Position numbers and translations under genes: made by a program. Of a stretch of DNA of 64,000 bases, positions 19,487 to 27,721 are shown piece after piece. The stretch comes from Caecitellus pseudoparvulus (Eukaryota; Bigyra: Bicosoecida). The stretch's first letter is position 1. Every line of letters starts with the position of its first letter. The notes under the pieces were generated by a model. The model saw only the letters and a list, made by a program, of their open reading frames with translations. It did no database searches and was not told the origin of the DNA. The stretch lies in NCBI GenBank assembly GCA_965644315.1, contig CBFFRQ010000212.1:1-64000 (forward strand). The letters are read 5' to 3'.

Positions 19487-20098
19487 TTAATCCATTAATT
19501 TATTTTCTTTGATATATTTTGAGGCTTGACCTAATGTAAAGCCATATTTTTTCATTAATTCTTTTATTAATTGTCCTCGTTTCTTTTGTTTTGCTGATGG
19601 TTGGCGTTTTTTCTTTTTTTGTGCTTTCCCGTATCCTACCGCTTCTAAACCTGCTTTAATTTTATCACCATATGGCAGCACGGGTGAAATTGTTTTAATA
19701 ACTTTTCCTGCGGGTTTCCATACTGCGTTAAAACCCCGCTTGAAACCATCCCAGAAGCTTTCCCCGCCTTCTAAATGCTTAAAATGTTTTTGTAATTCCC
19801 GGGCATATTCTTCGCCTAGTTTAGCACCTCCAGCAGCTCCACCATTTAAAAAATCTCCTTGAACTCTACCTCCTCGTTTCTTGGGTGGTTTTTCAAGACT
19901 TCTATTGGTTCCTAATAAACCGTCTAAACGTTTATAATTAATATTATCAAATGTTTTTTCTTTGTTTTTTAAATCGCCGTAATAAGTCTGACCTCCTACC
20001 GTTCTTTCACAACATCCCGCCCCGCTTTGATTTTCTAACGTTCTATTTTGTTCGAGTTTTAATAATAATTCTCTGACTTCGTTATTATTCATTGACAT
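19487..20098 (-). CDS. pVI-like basic minor virion protein candidate
   Basis: 203 aa; the stop of the next gene upstream (20098-22032) shares its final base with this start. The middle holds an amphipathic, Trp/Phe-containing segment (FWDGFKRGFNAVWKPAGKVI) followed by TISPVLPYGDKIKAGLEAV. The C-terminal 50 residues are very basic (KKKKRQPSAKQKKRG) with a final helix. Adenovirus pVI and related Maverick proteins combine an amphipathic membrane-active helix with basic segments, so a membrane-penetration or core role is plausible. The evidence is compositional and positional only. Confidence 0.5.
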   Translation of the reverse strand: MSMNNNEVRELLLKLEQNRTLENQSGAGCCERTVGGQTYYGDLKNKEKTFDNINYKRLDGLLGTNRSLEKPPKKRGGRVQGDFLNGGAAGGAKLGEEYARELQKHFKHLEGGESFWDGFKRGFNAVWKPAGKVIKTISPVLPYGDKIKAGLEAVGYGKAQKKKKRQPSAKQKKRGQLIKELMKKYGFTLGQASKYIKENKLMD

Positions 20099-22032
20099 TA
20101 TATAGATTTAGAAAATTTATTTAATATCTTAAATAATATATTTTGTAAATCTTGTAAGTTTTCTTCCATATTATCAGGATGTTTTAATATTGCTTTTATA
20201 CTTAATAAAATATTTTTTTCATTTTTTAAATATTCATTAACAGAATAAATATTGGATAATCTATATATAAAACTTTCTATAACATTTATTATTTTTTCAT
20301 TATTTGAATATTCAGTTTTAGATATTTTCATAACATTTAATAACGCCTCAATATCATTAATAACACTATATATAATACCGGCTTGACCGTTAAAAAAATT
20401 TGTTAGTTCTTTTAATCTTCTTAATGCTCTTTTTTTGGTTTCTTTATTTTTTGTATATGTGAAAGTATGTTTTAATTTTGAATATTCACGCTTTAGAGCT
20501 TTGAAATATTGACCCTTTATTTTATATGTTCTTATTTGGTCGTTTAAATTATCTTTCACATTAACCATAAAATTATTTATTCTTTTATTTGTTTTATCGT
20601 CTCGTAATTCATAGATTATAGAAAAATCAATAAATTTATTTCTTGTAAATCCTACAACGTCTAATTTAAATAATCCATCACTTTTAAAAGCATCTAATAA
20701 ACTAATATATTTATTTTTTGATAATTCTTTATAACCGTCTAATATTTCTTCTGGAGTCCATCTTAAAATATGATATCTTAATTTATTTTTTATAATATCT
20801 AATTCGTCCGGTGTTGGTTTTGCTTTAATGAGTTTTAATAATTCTTGTTTTTCATGTTTTGATAAAAAATATAATTTATCTTTTATATCTTTCTTAATTT
20901 GTTTTTGGTTATATCCTATTAATCTATTATTTTTATAATATATATCATTGTTTAAAATTTTAAATTCTGGAAATTCTCCTATTTTAATATCTCCTAAATA
21001 TATATTTTTTGTATTCAATATATTTAATATTTTGTCTTGAAATTTATTTTCTAAATCCTCTAAGTTTTTAACCTTTATAACCTCGTATAAATCAAAATCT
21101 GAAGGATATAAAGTAGCCTTAATAGCTGATGAGCCCATAACCTCAACATTTTTATAATTGAATGATAATAATTTTATTATTTCGTTTGTTTCTATTCCAT
21201 AATTTATAGGTTTCTTTTTTGTTAATATATTAGCTTCTGCCCCTGCTCCTGTAAGTTTATTCCACCAAGCCCCCAGCCTTGTTGTCATTTTAGCAAAGGG
21301 TGATAAATAAGACGCTTTCTTCTCTAATTCATTATAAATCTCTTTAATATCCTGAAAAACGAATTCTTTATTTCTTTGGTTATCAAGGTTATTGGCTGTT
21401 AAAACTGACATAATAAAATTTTGACAATTATTATTAAAGGCGTCATAATCAAAAAATAATTTATCCCCCATAAATTCTCTTGTTTTATTCACCATTTGAT
21501 TTAATGTTAAACCTCCTTTATAATTTTCAACCGTTGTTGCTTCGCTTAATTCTGTATATGATTTCTTATAATTAAATGATATATTAACCTCTGCTAATTT
21601 TTCTAAAATCACGTATCGCCCATCAATGGATAAAACCAAAGCCAAGTGAAAAAATTTATCAAATCCGTGCTGTTCCATTAATTGTTTAAAATATCCAAAT
21701 GATAACGTATCTAAAATACTAACTAACGTTTTATTTACTGGTGTTCTAATAATTGTTATATTATTAATTATTTTATCTCCTACTTCTTCTAATGTTCGTC
21801 TGCTTTCATTTGTTAAACGTGTTCTATAATCAAAAGGCTTTGTTATTGTATCTTCTATTTTTTGAACTGGTTTAAATGTATCTTTTACCTTATTATAACC
21901 TTTCTTTAAAAATGAAAATGTTGAATTTGCTTTGCTTCTGAAAAAATCTTTTATTCCTGCTCCTGTTTGTATATCATGTTTTAGAACTGTTATAATATCT
22001 TTTTTTAAAATTTGAGGGTGGATATTTTCCAT
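20098..22032 (-). CDS. Papain-like (LRAT/NlpC-type) and nucleotidyltransferase fusion protein
   Basis: 644 aa, apparently two enzyme folds joined. Residues about 113-215 match a permuted NlpC/P60-LRAT pattern: H129 in FFHLALVL, acidic EKLAEVNISF, and the nucleophile C203 in YDAFNNNCQNFI; poxvirus G6-type proteins are related. Residues about 295-475 look like a polymerase-beta-type nucleotidyltransferase: GSSAIKATLYPSDFDLYE (G300-S301, D312, D314) with a third Asp near 458 or 469 (FKLDVVGF or FIDFSIIY). The C-terminal 170 residues are helical. LRAT-type enzymes act on lipids or amide bonds, and the transferase could modify RNA, tRNA or protein. It is co-directional with the virion genes. The pairing is unusual in my knowledge of PLVs. 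Confidence 0.65.
   Translation of the reverse strand: MENIHPQILKKDIITVLKHDIQTGAGIKDFFRSKANSTFSFLKKGYNKVKDTFKPVQKIEDTITKPFDYRTRLTNESRRTLEEVGDKIINNITIIRTPVNKTLVSILDTLSFGYFKQLMEQHGFDKFFHLALVLSIDGRYVILEKLAEVNISFNYKKSYTELSEATTVENYKGGLTLNQMVNKTREFMGDKLFFDYDAFNNNCQNFIMSVLTANNLDNQRNKEFVFQDIKEIYNELEKKASYLSPFAKMTTRLGAWWNKLTGAGAEANILTKKKPINYGIETNEIIKLLSFNYKNVEVMGSSAIKATLYPSDFDLYEVIKVKNLEDLENKFQDKILNILNTKNIYLGDIKIGEFPEFKILNNDIYYKNNRLIGYNQKQIKKDIKDKLYFLSKHEKQELLKLIKAKPTPDELDIIKNKLRYHILRWTPEEILDGYKELSKNKYISLLDAFKSDGLFKLDVVGFTRNKFIDFSIIYELRDDKTNKRINNFMVNVKDNLNDQIRTYKIKGQYFKALKREYSKLKHTFTYTKNKETKKRALRRLKELTNFFNGQAGIIYSVINDIEALLNVMKISKTEYSNNEKIINVIESFIYRLSNIYSVNEYLKNEKNILLSIKAILKHPDNMEENLQDLQNILFKILNKFSKSI
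20103..20112 (-). promoter_or_regulatory. Twin TCTA boxes
   Basis: AAATTTTCTAAATCTATATA on the minus strand holds two TCTA cores before the ATG at 20098. Both lie inside the end of the overlapping upstream gene. Confidence 0.5.
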
Positions 22033-22135
22033 ATTGATATTTAAAAAATTCTTTTAATTCTTGTTTTTTAAATTTATTCAAGTTCATATTAAATAACATT
22101 ATAAAAAATCTTTTATTAGATTCTTTATAATATTT

Positions 22136-24088
22136 TTAGATTATTTTATTTACATTTACTATATTGATTTTATCTTTTTCATATTCTATTTTTAATCCTC
22201 CTAATTCGTTATTCCTTAATTTATCTTTGCCTAATCCTTGAATTTCATTAATAATTATATTTTTATCGGTTATAAATCCATCTGTGTGTATTCTATATAT
22301 TTTATTTGTATCTTTTATATATTTTTCAATTATTGAAGATATTAAAACCCGCCCTTTAGCTGTAAGAAAACAACTCAAGCGGCTTAAATCTGTATTAAAT
22401 GGATTATCTGGGCTGTAATTCACAATATAATTTTTATTATCATTAGAAGGATGAATAAAATTAATATTGTTTATACTTTGATTATATGTTTTTAATGATG
22501 TTATTTTAAAATTCTTAGAACATAACAAACCCCATAAACGATTTAATAACATTTTAGGGATTTTATTTGTTTTATATTTTTGTTTTAATGTTATCATCTT
22601 TTTAACGTAATCTTTAAAAACCATTGAACCATTAACCCGGCTTTTAGAATCATAGAATAAAAAATTATATCTTCCATCTTGGATTAATTCAATATTATAA
22701 TTGAGTTCTTTTGCTCTGGTTAATTCGTAGCTAGTGTAAAAATTAGATTGTTTCACATTAAATAAGGCATCGTCAATTTTTCCTGTTATTTTTGCTCTAT
22801 AAATTCCAAATCTATAAAATTTTGGAGTTTCTGTTAATTTTTCAAATTTACCTGTTTTAGTTGGCATTAAAAAATGTTGATGTTGTAGAATATATGGATA
22901 TTGACTGTTAATATCATAACATCTAACATTTTTATATTTTCCTTTCTTACAATGGATTAAACCACCACTAAAACATTTATTTAAAAAATGGATTTCTAAT
23001 GGATTTTCTAAAGGTTCAATATTTAATTTTTGAGAAATATAATAACATTCATTTTTAATAAAATCTGAGATTGATTTGAATTTTAATATATCAACATCTT
23101 TTTTAATTTCGTTAATATCATTCTTATATTTTTCATATTCTGATTTAATATCATTCTTTGTGTTGGATTGGTAAAAATGAAAATGTTTTTTATAGATGTC
23201 TTTATAAAAAGTTATCTTATCGGTCTTTTCTTCTGTGATTCCATCATAATAAATAATGAAATCTAAATTTTCCTGATATATGATAATTTTTAAATCTGAT
23301 TTATGTTTTTTGATTCCTGATAATCCTTTTCTTTTATTATATTTATTTTTTAAATGTCCGTCTTTGTATTGTAAATTAACTGTTTGTGGGTTTGACTTGG
23401 TTGATAAAATAGGATTCTCAAAACCATAAACATTAATGTTAATATTTAGTTTATCTTCTATTTTTGAAATGTCCTTTAATGGCACTTTGTCTTTTCTATC
23501 TAAATTTAAAAAATTCTTTAAACGTCCCGCAGTTGTAAAAGGTTTCATCCTGTCTTCTCCTATTACTCGTCTTATAGATAAATATAAACAATCGTTATAT
23601 TCACTGTTTGCTCCTGCTTCTGTTTGTTCTGGTTCTATATGTGGTCTTGTTGTAATACATACACCATAAACATATTTAATATTAGGTGCGTTATATTGAT
23701 TAAAAAAATCTTTAATTTTGATTCTTTGTCCTGGATTCTTAAAACCATTTGAAATATTACGCCATCCAATAGAAAATAAAACGCTTATATTATAATCTAA
23801 GTTTCTATATTGTGCCAATTTTGATAATACATTTAAATAATTTTGAGTTGTTTTTATTGTTGTCCCTTTTAATTGCTCTCTTACTGTTTGAGAATAATAT
23901 TTTAAATCCTCAGGGTTATCGATTGTATCATCAAAATTTAAATAATCGCTTTCGTCATTATCAGAAACTCCAAATAAAGTAATTTTTAAATCTCCATCTT
24001 TATATTTTTTTGTTTTCTGGTCTAATGTCTTAAATGTTAAAGCTGCTTTTTGTTCGTTTCTTGTGAATGTTGGTTTCTCTTGAGCCAT
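22136..24088 (-). CDS. Family B DNA polymerase of PLV1
   Basis: 650 aa. Palm motifs are present: motif A CYDINSQYP (D392), motif B KMLLNRLWGLLCSKN (about 512-525), and motif C RIHTDGF (D603). Motif C has HTDG in place of the usual DTDS, keeping the second Asp. The N-terminal half has no clear exonuclease motifs. It contains NDCLYLSIRR (C167), which resembles the start of the OTU-like or related domain attached to some transposon polymerases; that is tentative. Protein-primed replication from the TIR ends is expected for this family. A PLV2 relative of 412 aa covers only the C-terminal half. A strong TCTA box precedes the gene. Confidence 0.88.
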   Translation of the reverse strand: MAQEKPTFTRNEQKAALTFKTLDQKTKKYKDGDLKITLFGVSDNDESDYLNFDDTIDNPEDLKYYSQTVREQLKGTTIKTTQNYLNVLSKLAQYRNLDYNISVLFSIGWRNISNGFKNPGQRIKIKDFFNQYNAPNIKYVYGVCITTRPHIEPEQTEAGANSEYNDCLYLSIRRVIGEDRMKPFTTAGRLKNFLNLDRKDKVPLKDISKIEDKLNININVYGFENPILSTKSNPQTVNLQYKDGHLKNKYNKRKGLSGIKKHKSDLKIIIYQENLDFIIYYDGITEEKTDKITFYKDIYKKHFHFYQSNTKNDIKSEYEKYKNDINEIKKDVDILKFKSISDFIKNECYYISQKLNIEPLENPLEIHFLNKCFSGGLIHCKKGKYKNVRCYDINSQYPYILQHQHFLMPTKTGKFEKLTETPKFYRFGIYRAKITGKIDDALFNVKQSNFYTSYELTRAKELNYNIELIQDGRYNFLFYDSKSRVNGSMVFKDYVKKMITLKQKYKTNKIPKMLLNRLWGLLCSKNFKITSLKTYNQSINNINFIHPSNDNKNYIVNYSPDNPFNTDLSRLSCFLTAKGRVLISSIIEKYIKDTNKIYRIHTDGFITDKNIIINEIQGLGKDKLRNNELGGLKIEYEKDKINIVNVNKII

Positions 24089-24102
24089 TATATATATTAT
24101 AC

Positions 24103-24106
24103 TAGA
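24103..24106 (-). promoter_or_regulatory. TCTA promoter box
   Basis: AAAATATTTTATCTAGTATA lies on the minus strand; TCTA starts 18 nt before the polymerase ATG at 24088. It is nearly identical to the boxes at 24944 and 27027. Confidence 0.65.
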
Positions 24107-24148
24107 TAAAATATTTTTTCTTTAAACATATTTTATTTAGATATTTTC

Positions 24149-24933
24149 TTAAATTATAAAATCATCTCTTGAAATATTATTAAATAGTCCTAATCTTTCA
24201 GCATTATCAGGATGATAAACAACGCTTAAGAATTCATCTAATACATTTTTATAATGTTTTTTGTGTTTTTCTTTATGTTGTTGAATTTGTTTATAATCAT
24301 TTAATATTTTAGAAGACCATTTAAAATGTGGAAATATTGATATTAAATCATAAAAGAAACATTCTTTTTTTCAATTGATGATATATCCCATTTTTTGCGT
24401 GGATACTTATATAACCATTCTATTTTAAAATTATCAGATAATGTTATTAATCCAAATTTCCATTTTATATTTTTACATTCATTAACCCAGCTAATATCAA
24501 AATTATCATTATATAATAATAAGCATTTGTCCCATTTATCATAATGAATAGAATTTATTATATTAGTATTTATAAAATTCTGAAATGATAAATATTCATA
24601 ATTCCAGTATTTATCAGGGTATTTTTTAACGAATTCAAAATCCTCTTTATTTTTTATAAATTTTGATAATGTATAATATCGCCAGTCTTTGTCAGGGTAT
24701 TTTTTAACGAATTCAAAATCCTCTTTATTTTTAATTTTTCTTGATAATGTGTAATAATTCCAGTCTTTATCAGGGTATTTTTTGACGAAATCCAAATCTA
24801 AATCTTTTAATCCAGAAACGAAATCATAATTCCATTTCTCGTTATGTGGGTCTTTTTTAATATCTTTCATATCATATTTTGTGTAAATAATTTCAAAATT
24901 TACAAAACTCCTGCTAAAATCAATGTAAGCCAT
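24149..24933 (-). pseudogene. W-repeat protein, frameshifted near its 3' end
   Basis: The intact part (24933 to 24343) encodes 196 aa with at least three tandem repeats of about 30 residues, each built on FVKKYPDKDWNYYTLS, plus weaker copies. The frame then stops just after SSIEKKN. One extra A in a run of seven (about 24365-24371) would continue the frame to 24149 and add a tail ending YHPDNAERLGLFN, matching the tail of the paralogue at 6179-6724. Such repeats occur widely in giant viruses of protists. The function is unknown. The promoter region is almost the same as those of the polymerase and helicase genes. Confidence 0.75.
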
Positions 24934-24943
24934 TATATATACC

Positions 24944-24947
24944 TAGA
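24944..24947 (-). promoter_or_regulatory. TCTA promoter box
   Basis: AAATATTTTATCTAGGTATA lies before the ATG at 24933; TCTA begins 14 nt upstream. A second similar sequence (ATTTTATCTAGG) is found about 50 nt further upstream. Confidence 0.6.
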
Positions 24948-25007
24948 TAAAATATTTTTTCTTTAAACATATTTTATTTTTTAAAAATCCTAGATAAAAT
25001 ATTTTTT

Positions 25008-25247
25008 TTAATTTTCAAAAGCTTTCATTATCTTTAAGTGTTTATGCTTTAATCCTCGGCAGTGTTTAGGGTAATTGTAAAATTTAACGTCTTTTTCGCA
25101 TATATCACACCTTATAACCCGGTTCATTTGCTTTAATATTTTATCTTTGTTTTTTTCATAATATTTCTTATTATATTCTCTGACTTTTTCAGGCTCTTTA
25201 GATGGTGTTATTTTCTTTTCAGGTTTTAAAGAATTTTCAATATTCAT
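25008..25247 (-). CDS. Small C2H2-like zinc finger protein
   Basis: 79 aa. The first half is basic and helical (KVREYNKKYYEKNKDKILKQ), and the second half has a finger of the form CDICEKDVKFYNYPKHCRGLKHKH. Proteins with a YxxxYYEKNK helix followed by a finger are common small genes in algal and protist viruses, probably DNA-binding. The PLV3 protein at 63717-63971 has a comparable basic start (YMREYMRNRYNKN) without the finger. TCTA lies 14 nt before the start. Confidence 0.65.
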   Translation of the reverse strand: MNIENSLKPEKKITPSKEPEKVREYNKKYYEKNKDKILKQMNRVIRCDICEKDVKFYNYPKHCRGLKHKHLKIMKAFEN

Positions 25248-25257
25248 TAATTGAATA

Positions 25258-25261
25258 TAGA
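25258..25261 (-). promoter_or_regulatory. TCTA promoter box
   Basis: AATAATTTTCTATATTCAAT lies upstream of the ATG at 25247. Confidence 0.45.
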
Positions 25262-25289
25262 AAATTATTTTTTTTAAATATTAAAAATC

Positions 25290-27014
25290 TTATATTGAAA
25301 TTTTAAATAAATCTTTTTGTTCTGAATTATTAGATATTTTATCTGCTGTCATACTACTTAAATTTTTATTTAATTTCTGGTGTTTATCTGATAAATTTAT
25401 TATCTCTTCTTCTTCTTCTTCTTCTTCGTCGCTGTCTTCTTCTTCGCTGTCATCCTCAATTTTATCTTCTTCTTTTTTTATAAGATTTAGTTTTAATGCT
25501 CTTAATTCATCCTTTAATTTTTTTAATTCTTGGGCTTGTTCTATACATATTTTTTTATATTTTAAAGCTTGAGATTTATAATTATTATCGTTTGGTTGTT
25601 GTTCTTCTTCTTCCTCTTGAAAATCTATTTCTTCTTCTTCGTCTTCTTCTTCGTCGTCTTCATATTCTGATTTAAAATTCCATTTATAATTTTCTGATAT
25701 TTTCTTTAATTCATCATATGAAATTTTATAAACGCTACAACCGTCTAATTTTTTATTATATTTCTTTATTCCCCAGTGTTCTAGTCTATCATAAAAAAAA
25801 ACTGATGTTTTACGTGATTTAGTGTTTATAGTTTCTTTATATACTTTTTCATAATAATTAGCATATTTAAAAAATAAATCTCGACATTTTATTTTTTCTA
25901 TTCCTTTATTTTTGAATAAATATTTTTCTCTTATGAATGATATATAAGGGTCAAAAGATTTTAAATGAGCTTTTATTTTTGAATCCGTTATTGGCATTCT
26001 AAGTGGTTGAAAATCTGAAATATCAACACTATTAAAAAAATTAAATAATGCTTTTGAAAAATTTTCATTATGAACATAATTATTGTGAATATTGTCCCAG
26101 TATTCGTTATTACCTAATAAGCTTGAGTCAATATCTAAAATAAAATATCTTCTGCCTTGGTCGTCTTTGATTGCGTAATATTCATTTGATAGAGAAATAA
26201 AATTTGAAACATTCTTAATATTTTCTAATGGGTTTTTATTTTTCTCTTCATAATTTAAATATGGATTCGTGATATAATCTCTTAGTCTTGCTGCTGCTGC
26301 TGCTTTTTGTCCTCTTGTTGTTCCTCCGGTGAGTTCTTCAAAATATACGCATATTTTAGCCATTAACTCCATATTAAATTTTTCAATTAGTGGTTGAGAT
26401 GATGAATTAATAACATTCTTAAGCCCCAGCATATCTTCAATAAATCTAATTAAGGTAGATTTCCCGCAGCCTTCGGGTCCCTTTAAAACTATCATTGATG
26501 TATTTTTATTACCTTGAATCATATTAGCAATCCATTTTATTAAATAATTATAATTCTCGACGTTTCCATTTGATAAGACACGCAAAAAATAATTTTTTAA
26601 TAAATAATCAACTTTCTCTTTTAATTCTGTTGATATTTCCTCATATGGTTCAGGTTTAAATTTAAGAGGTGGTAATAAATTAAACTCGTTTTCTTTTAAT
26701 TCTTCGTGATGAAATTTAACAACTGCTTTTTTAAATCCAATATATGAATTTTTGAACCAATATTTTAAAGGCTTAGGGAACACCTGTAATTTTTTATTAA
26801 AAATTTTATCAGATATAAATTTATCATTAACTATGTATTTTTCAGCATCTTCACATTTAAAAATAGTTTTAGATATGTAATCTTTACATTTTAATAATAA
26901 ATCCTCATCTTTTAAATTCTTATTACGTGCTTTTTTAACTATGTCTTCTATTGCTTCTTCTTCATACATTTTTATAAGTTTATCAATTGTGAATTTTGGT
27001 TGTTGAATATCCAT
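25290..27014 (-). CDS. SF3 helicase (D5-like) of PLV1
   Basis: 574 aa from the ATG at 27014; a longer frame from 27053 would run through the promoter box and is rejected. The helicase core has Walker A GPEGCGKST (about 179-187), Walker B ICVYFEELTGG and motif C NFISLSN, followed by an arginine-finger region DDQGRRYF. No clear primase motifs are visible in the N-terminal region. The C-terminal 120 residues are very acidic (poly-Glu runs with coiled coil). It should unwind viral DNA in replication together with the polymerase encoded on the same strand. Confidence 0.88.
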   Translation of the reverse strand: MDIQQPKFTIDKLIKMYEEEAIEDIVKKARNKNLKDEDLLLKCKDYISKTIFKCEDAEKYIVNDKFISDKIFNKKLQVFPKPLKYWFKNSYIGFKKAVVKFHHEELKENEFNLLPPLKFKPEPYEEISTELKEKVDYLLKNYFLRVLSNGNVENYNYLIKWIANMIQGNKNTSMIVLKGPEGCGKSTLIRFIEDMLGLKNVINSSSQPLIEKFNMELMAKICVYFEELTGGTTRGQKAAAAARLRDYITNPYLNYEEKNKNPLENIKNVSNFISLSNEYYAIKDDQGRRYFILDIDSSLLGNNEYWDNIHNNYVHNENFSKALFNFFNSVDISDFQPLRMPITDSKIKAHLKSFDPYISFIREKYLFKNKGIEKIKCRDLFFKYANYYEKVYKETINTKSRKTSVFFYDRLEHWGIKKYNKKLDGCSVYKISYDELKKISENYKWNFKSEYEDDEEEDEEEEIDFQEEEEEQQPNDNNYKSQALKYKKICIEQAQELKKLKDELRALKLNLIKKEEDKIEDDSEEEDSDEEEEEEEEIINLSDKHQKLNKNLSSMTADKISNNSEQKDLFKISI

Positions 27015-27026
27015 TATATAATATAC

Positions 27027-27030
27027 TAGA
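27027..27030 (-). promoter_or_regulatory. TCTA promoter box that decides the helicase start
   Basis: AAATATTTTATCTAGTATAT lies on the minus strand; TCTA starts 16 nt before the ATG at 27014. Confidence 0.65.
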
Positions 27031-27139
27031 TAAAATATTTTTTCTTTAAACATATTTTTTTATTTAGATATTTTTTATTTTTAAAATTTTCTTAGATATT
27101 TTATCCTAGATATATTTTTATGATTTTCATATATGTAAA

Positions 27140-27716
27140 TTTTAAAATGTGAGAGAATGTTTTTTATTATATATTCGCACACACTCCACACACTATGTAG
27201 GATTTAGGGTTAAGGGATTAAGGGATAAGGGTTAGATTGGATTTAGGGTTATGTGATATATGAATAAGTGATATTTTATGATGTTTTTTATTTTGGCTTT
27301 TCGTCTCCTTTGATTGTTTCTGGAATAGGTAGATTGGGTGGATGCTTGATTGCTTCAATTTTATTTTGATTGATTGTTGATGAAGTGTTAAGAAGAGTTT
27401 CAAAAAATATATATATATATATATTTATTATATTTTTTATATTATTTCTATTTATTGTAGTGATAACCCTTAAGATAACCCTTATAAAATAGTAGTAAAT
27501 AGTAGTATAAAAATGGTATCAAGGGTTTATAAGGGATTGTTTTTGTAGGGGTAGGGCTTAATAAGTGTTATAGATATAGTATAAATATATCTAAGAATGG
27601 TATTTATAGATTTTATCTAAGAAAACTATTTATAAATATATCTGTTTTTAGTCGCAAACTGCGGCAGCAGTTGAGACACACCGCACATACATACATTTAT
27701 GTATGTATTGTCCCCC
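27140..27716 (-). repeat. PLV1 right terminal inverted repeat
   Basis: 577 bp, the inverse of 5568-6144, including the (TA)n run and the telomere-like TTTAGGG/TTAAGGG cluster at about 27199-27241. The identity of the arms suggests recent insertion or copy correction between ends. Confidence 0.95.
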
Positions 27717-27721
27717 AAGGA
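27717..27721. repeat. Target site duplication AAGGA, right of PLV1
   Basis: Matches 5563-5567. Confidence 0.85.

Larger units (their letters stand above)
5568..27716. mobile_element. PLV1: integrated Polinton-like virus
   Basis: A complete 22,149-bp provirus with 577-bp terminal inverted repeats starting GGGGGACAATACATACATAA and a 5-bp target duplication. It encodes the expected set: chromodomain integrase, family B polymerase, SF3 helicase, double jelly-roll-type major capsid protein, penton-like protein, adenain-like protease and packaging ATPase. It is far more AT-rich than its flanks. At least three genes carry single-base frameshifts, so it is either decaying or affected by homopolymer sequencing errors. 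Confidence 0.95.

Noticed and set aside
22033-22135. Short frame starting MNLNKFKKQEL that overlaps the start of the 644-aa gene
   Set aside because: About 37 codons in another frame, no promoter box and no conserved counterpart; too weak to call a gene.
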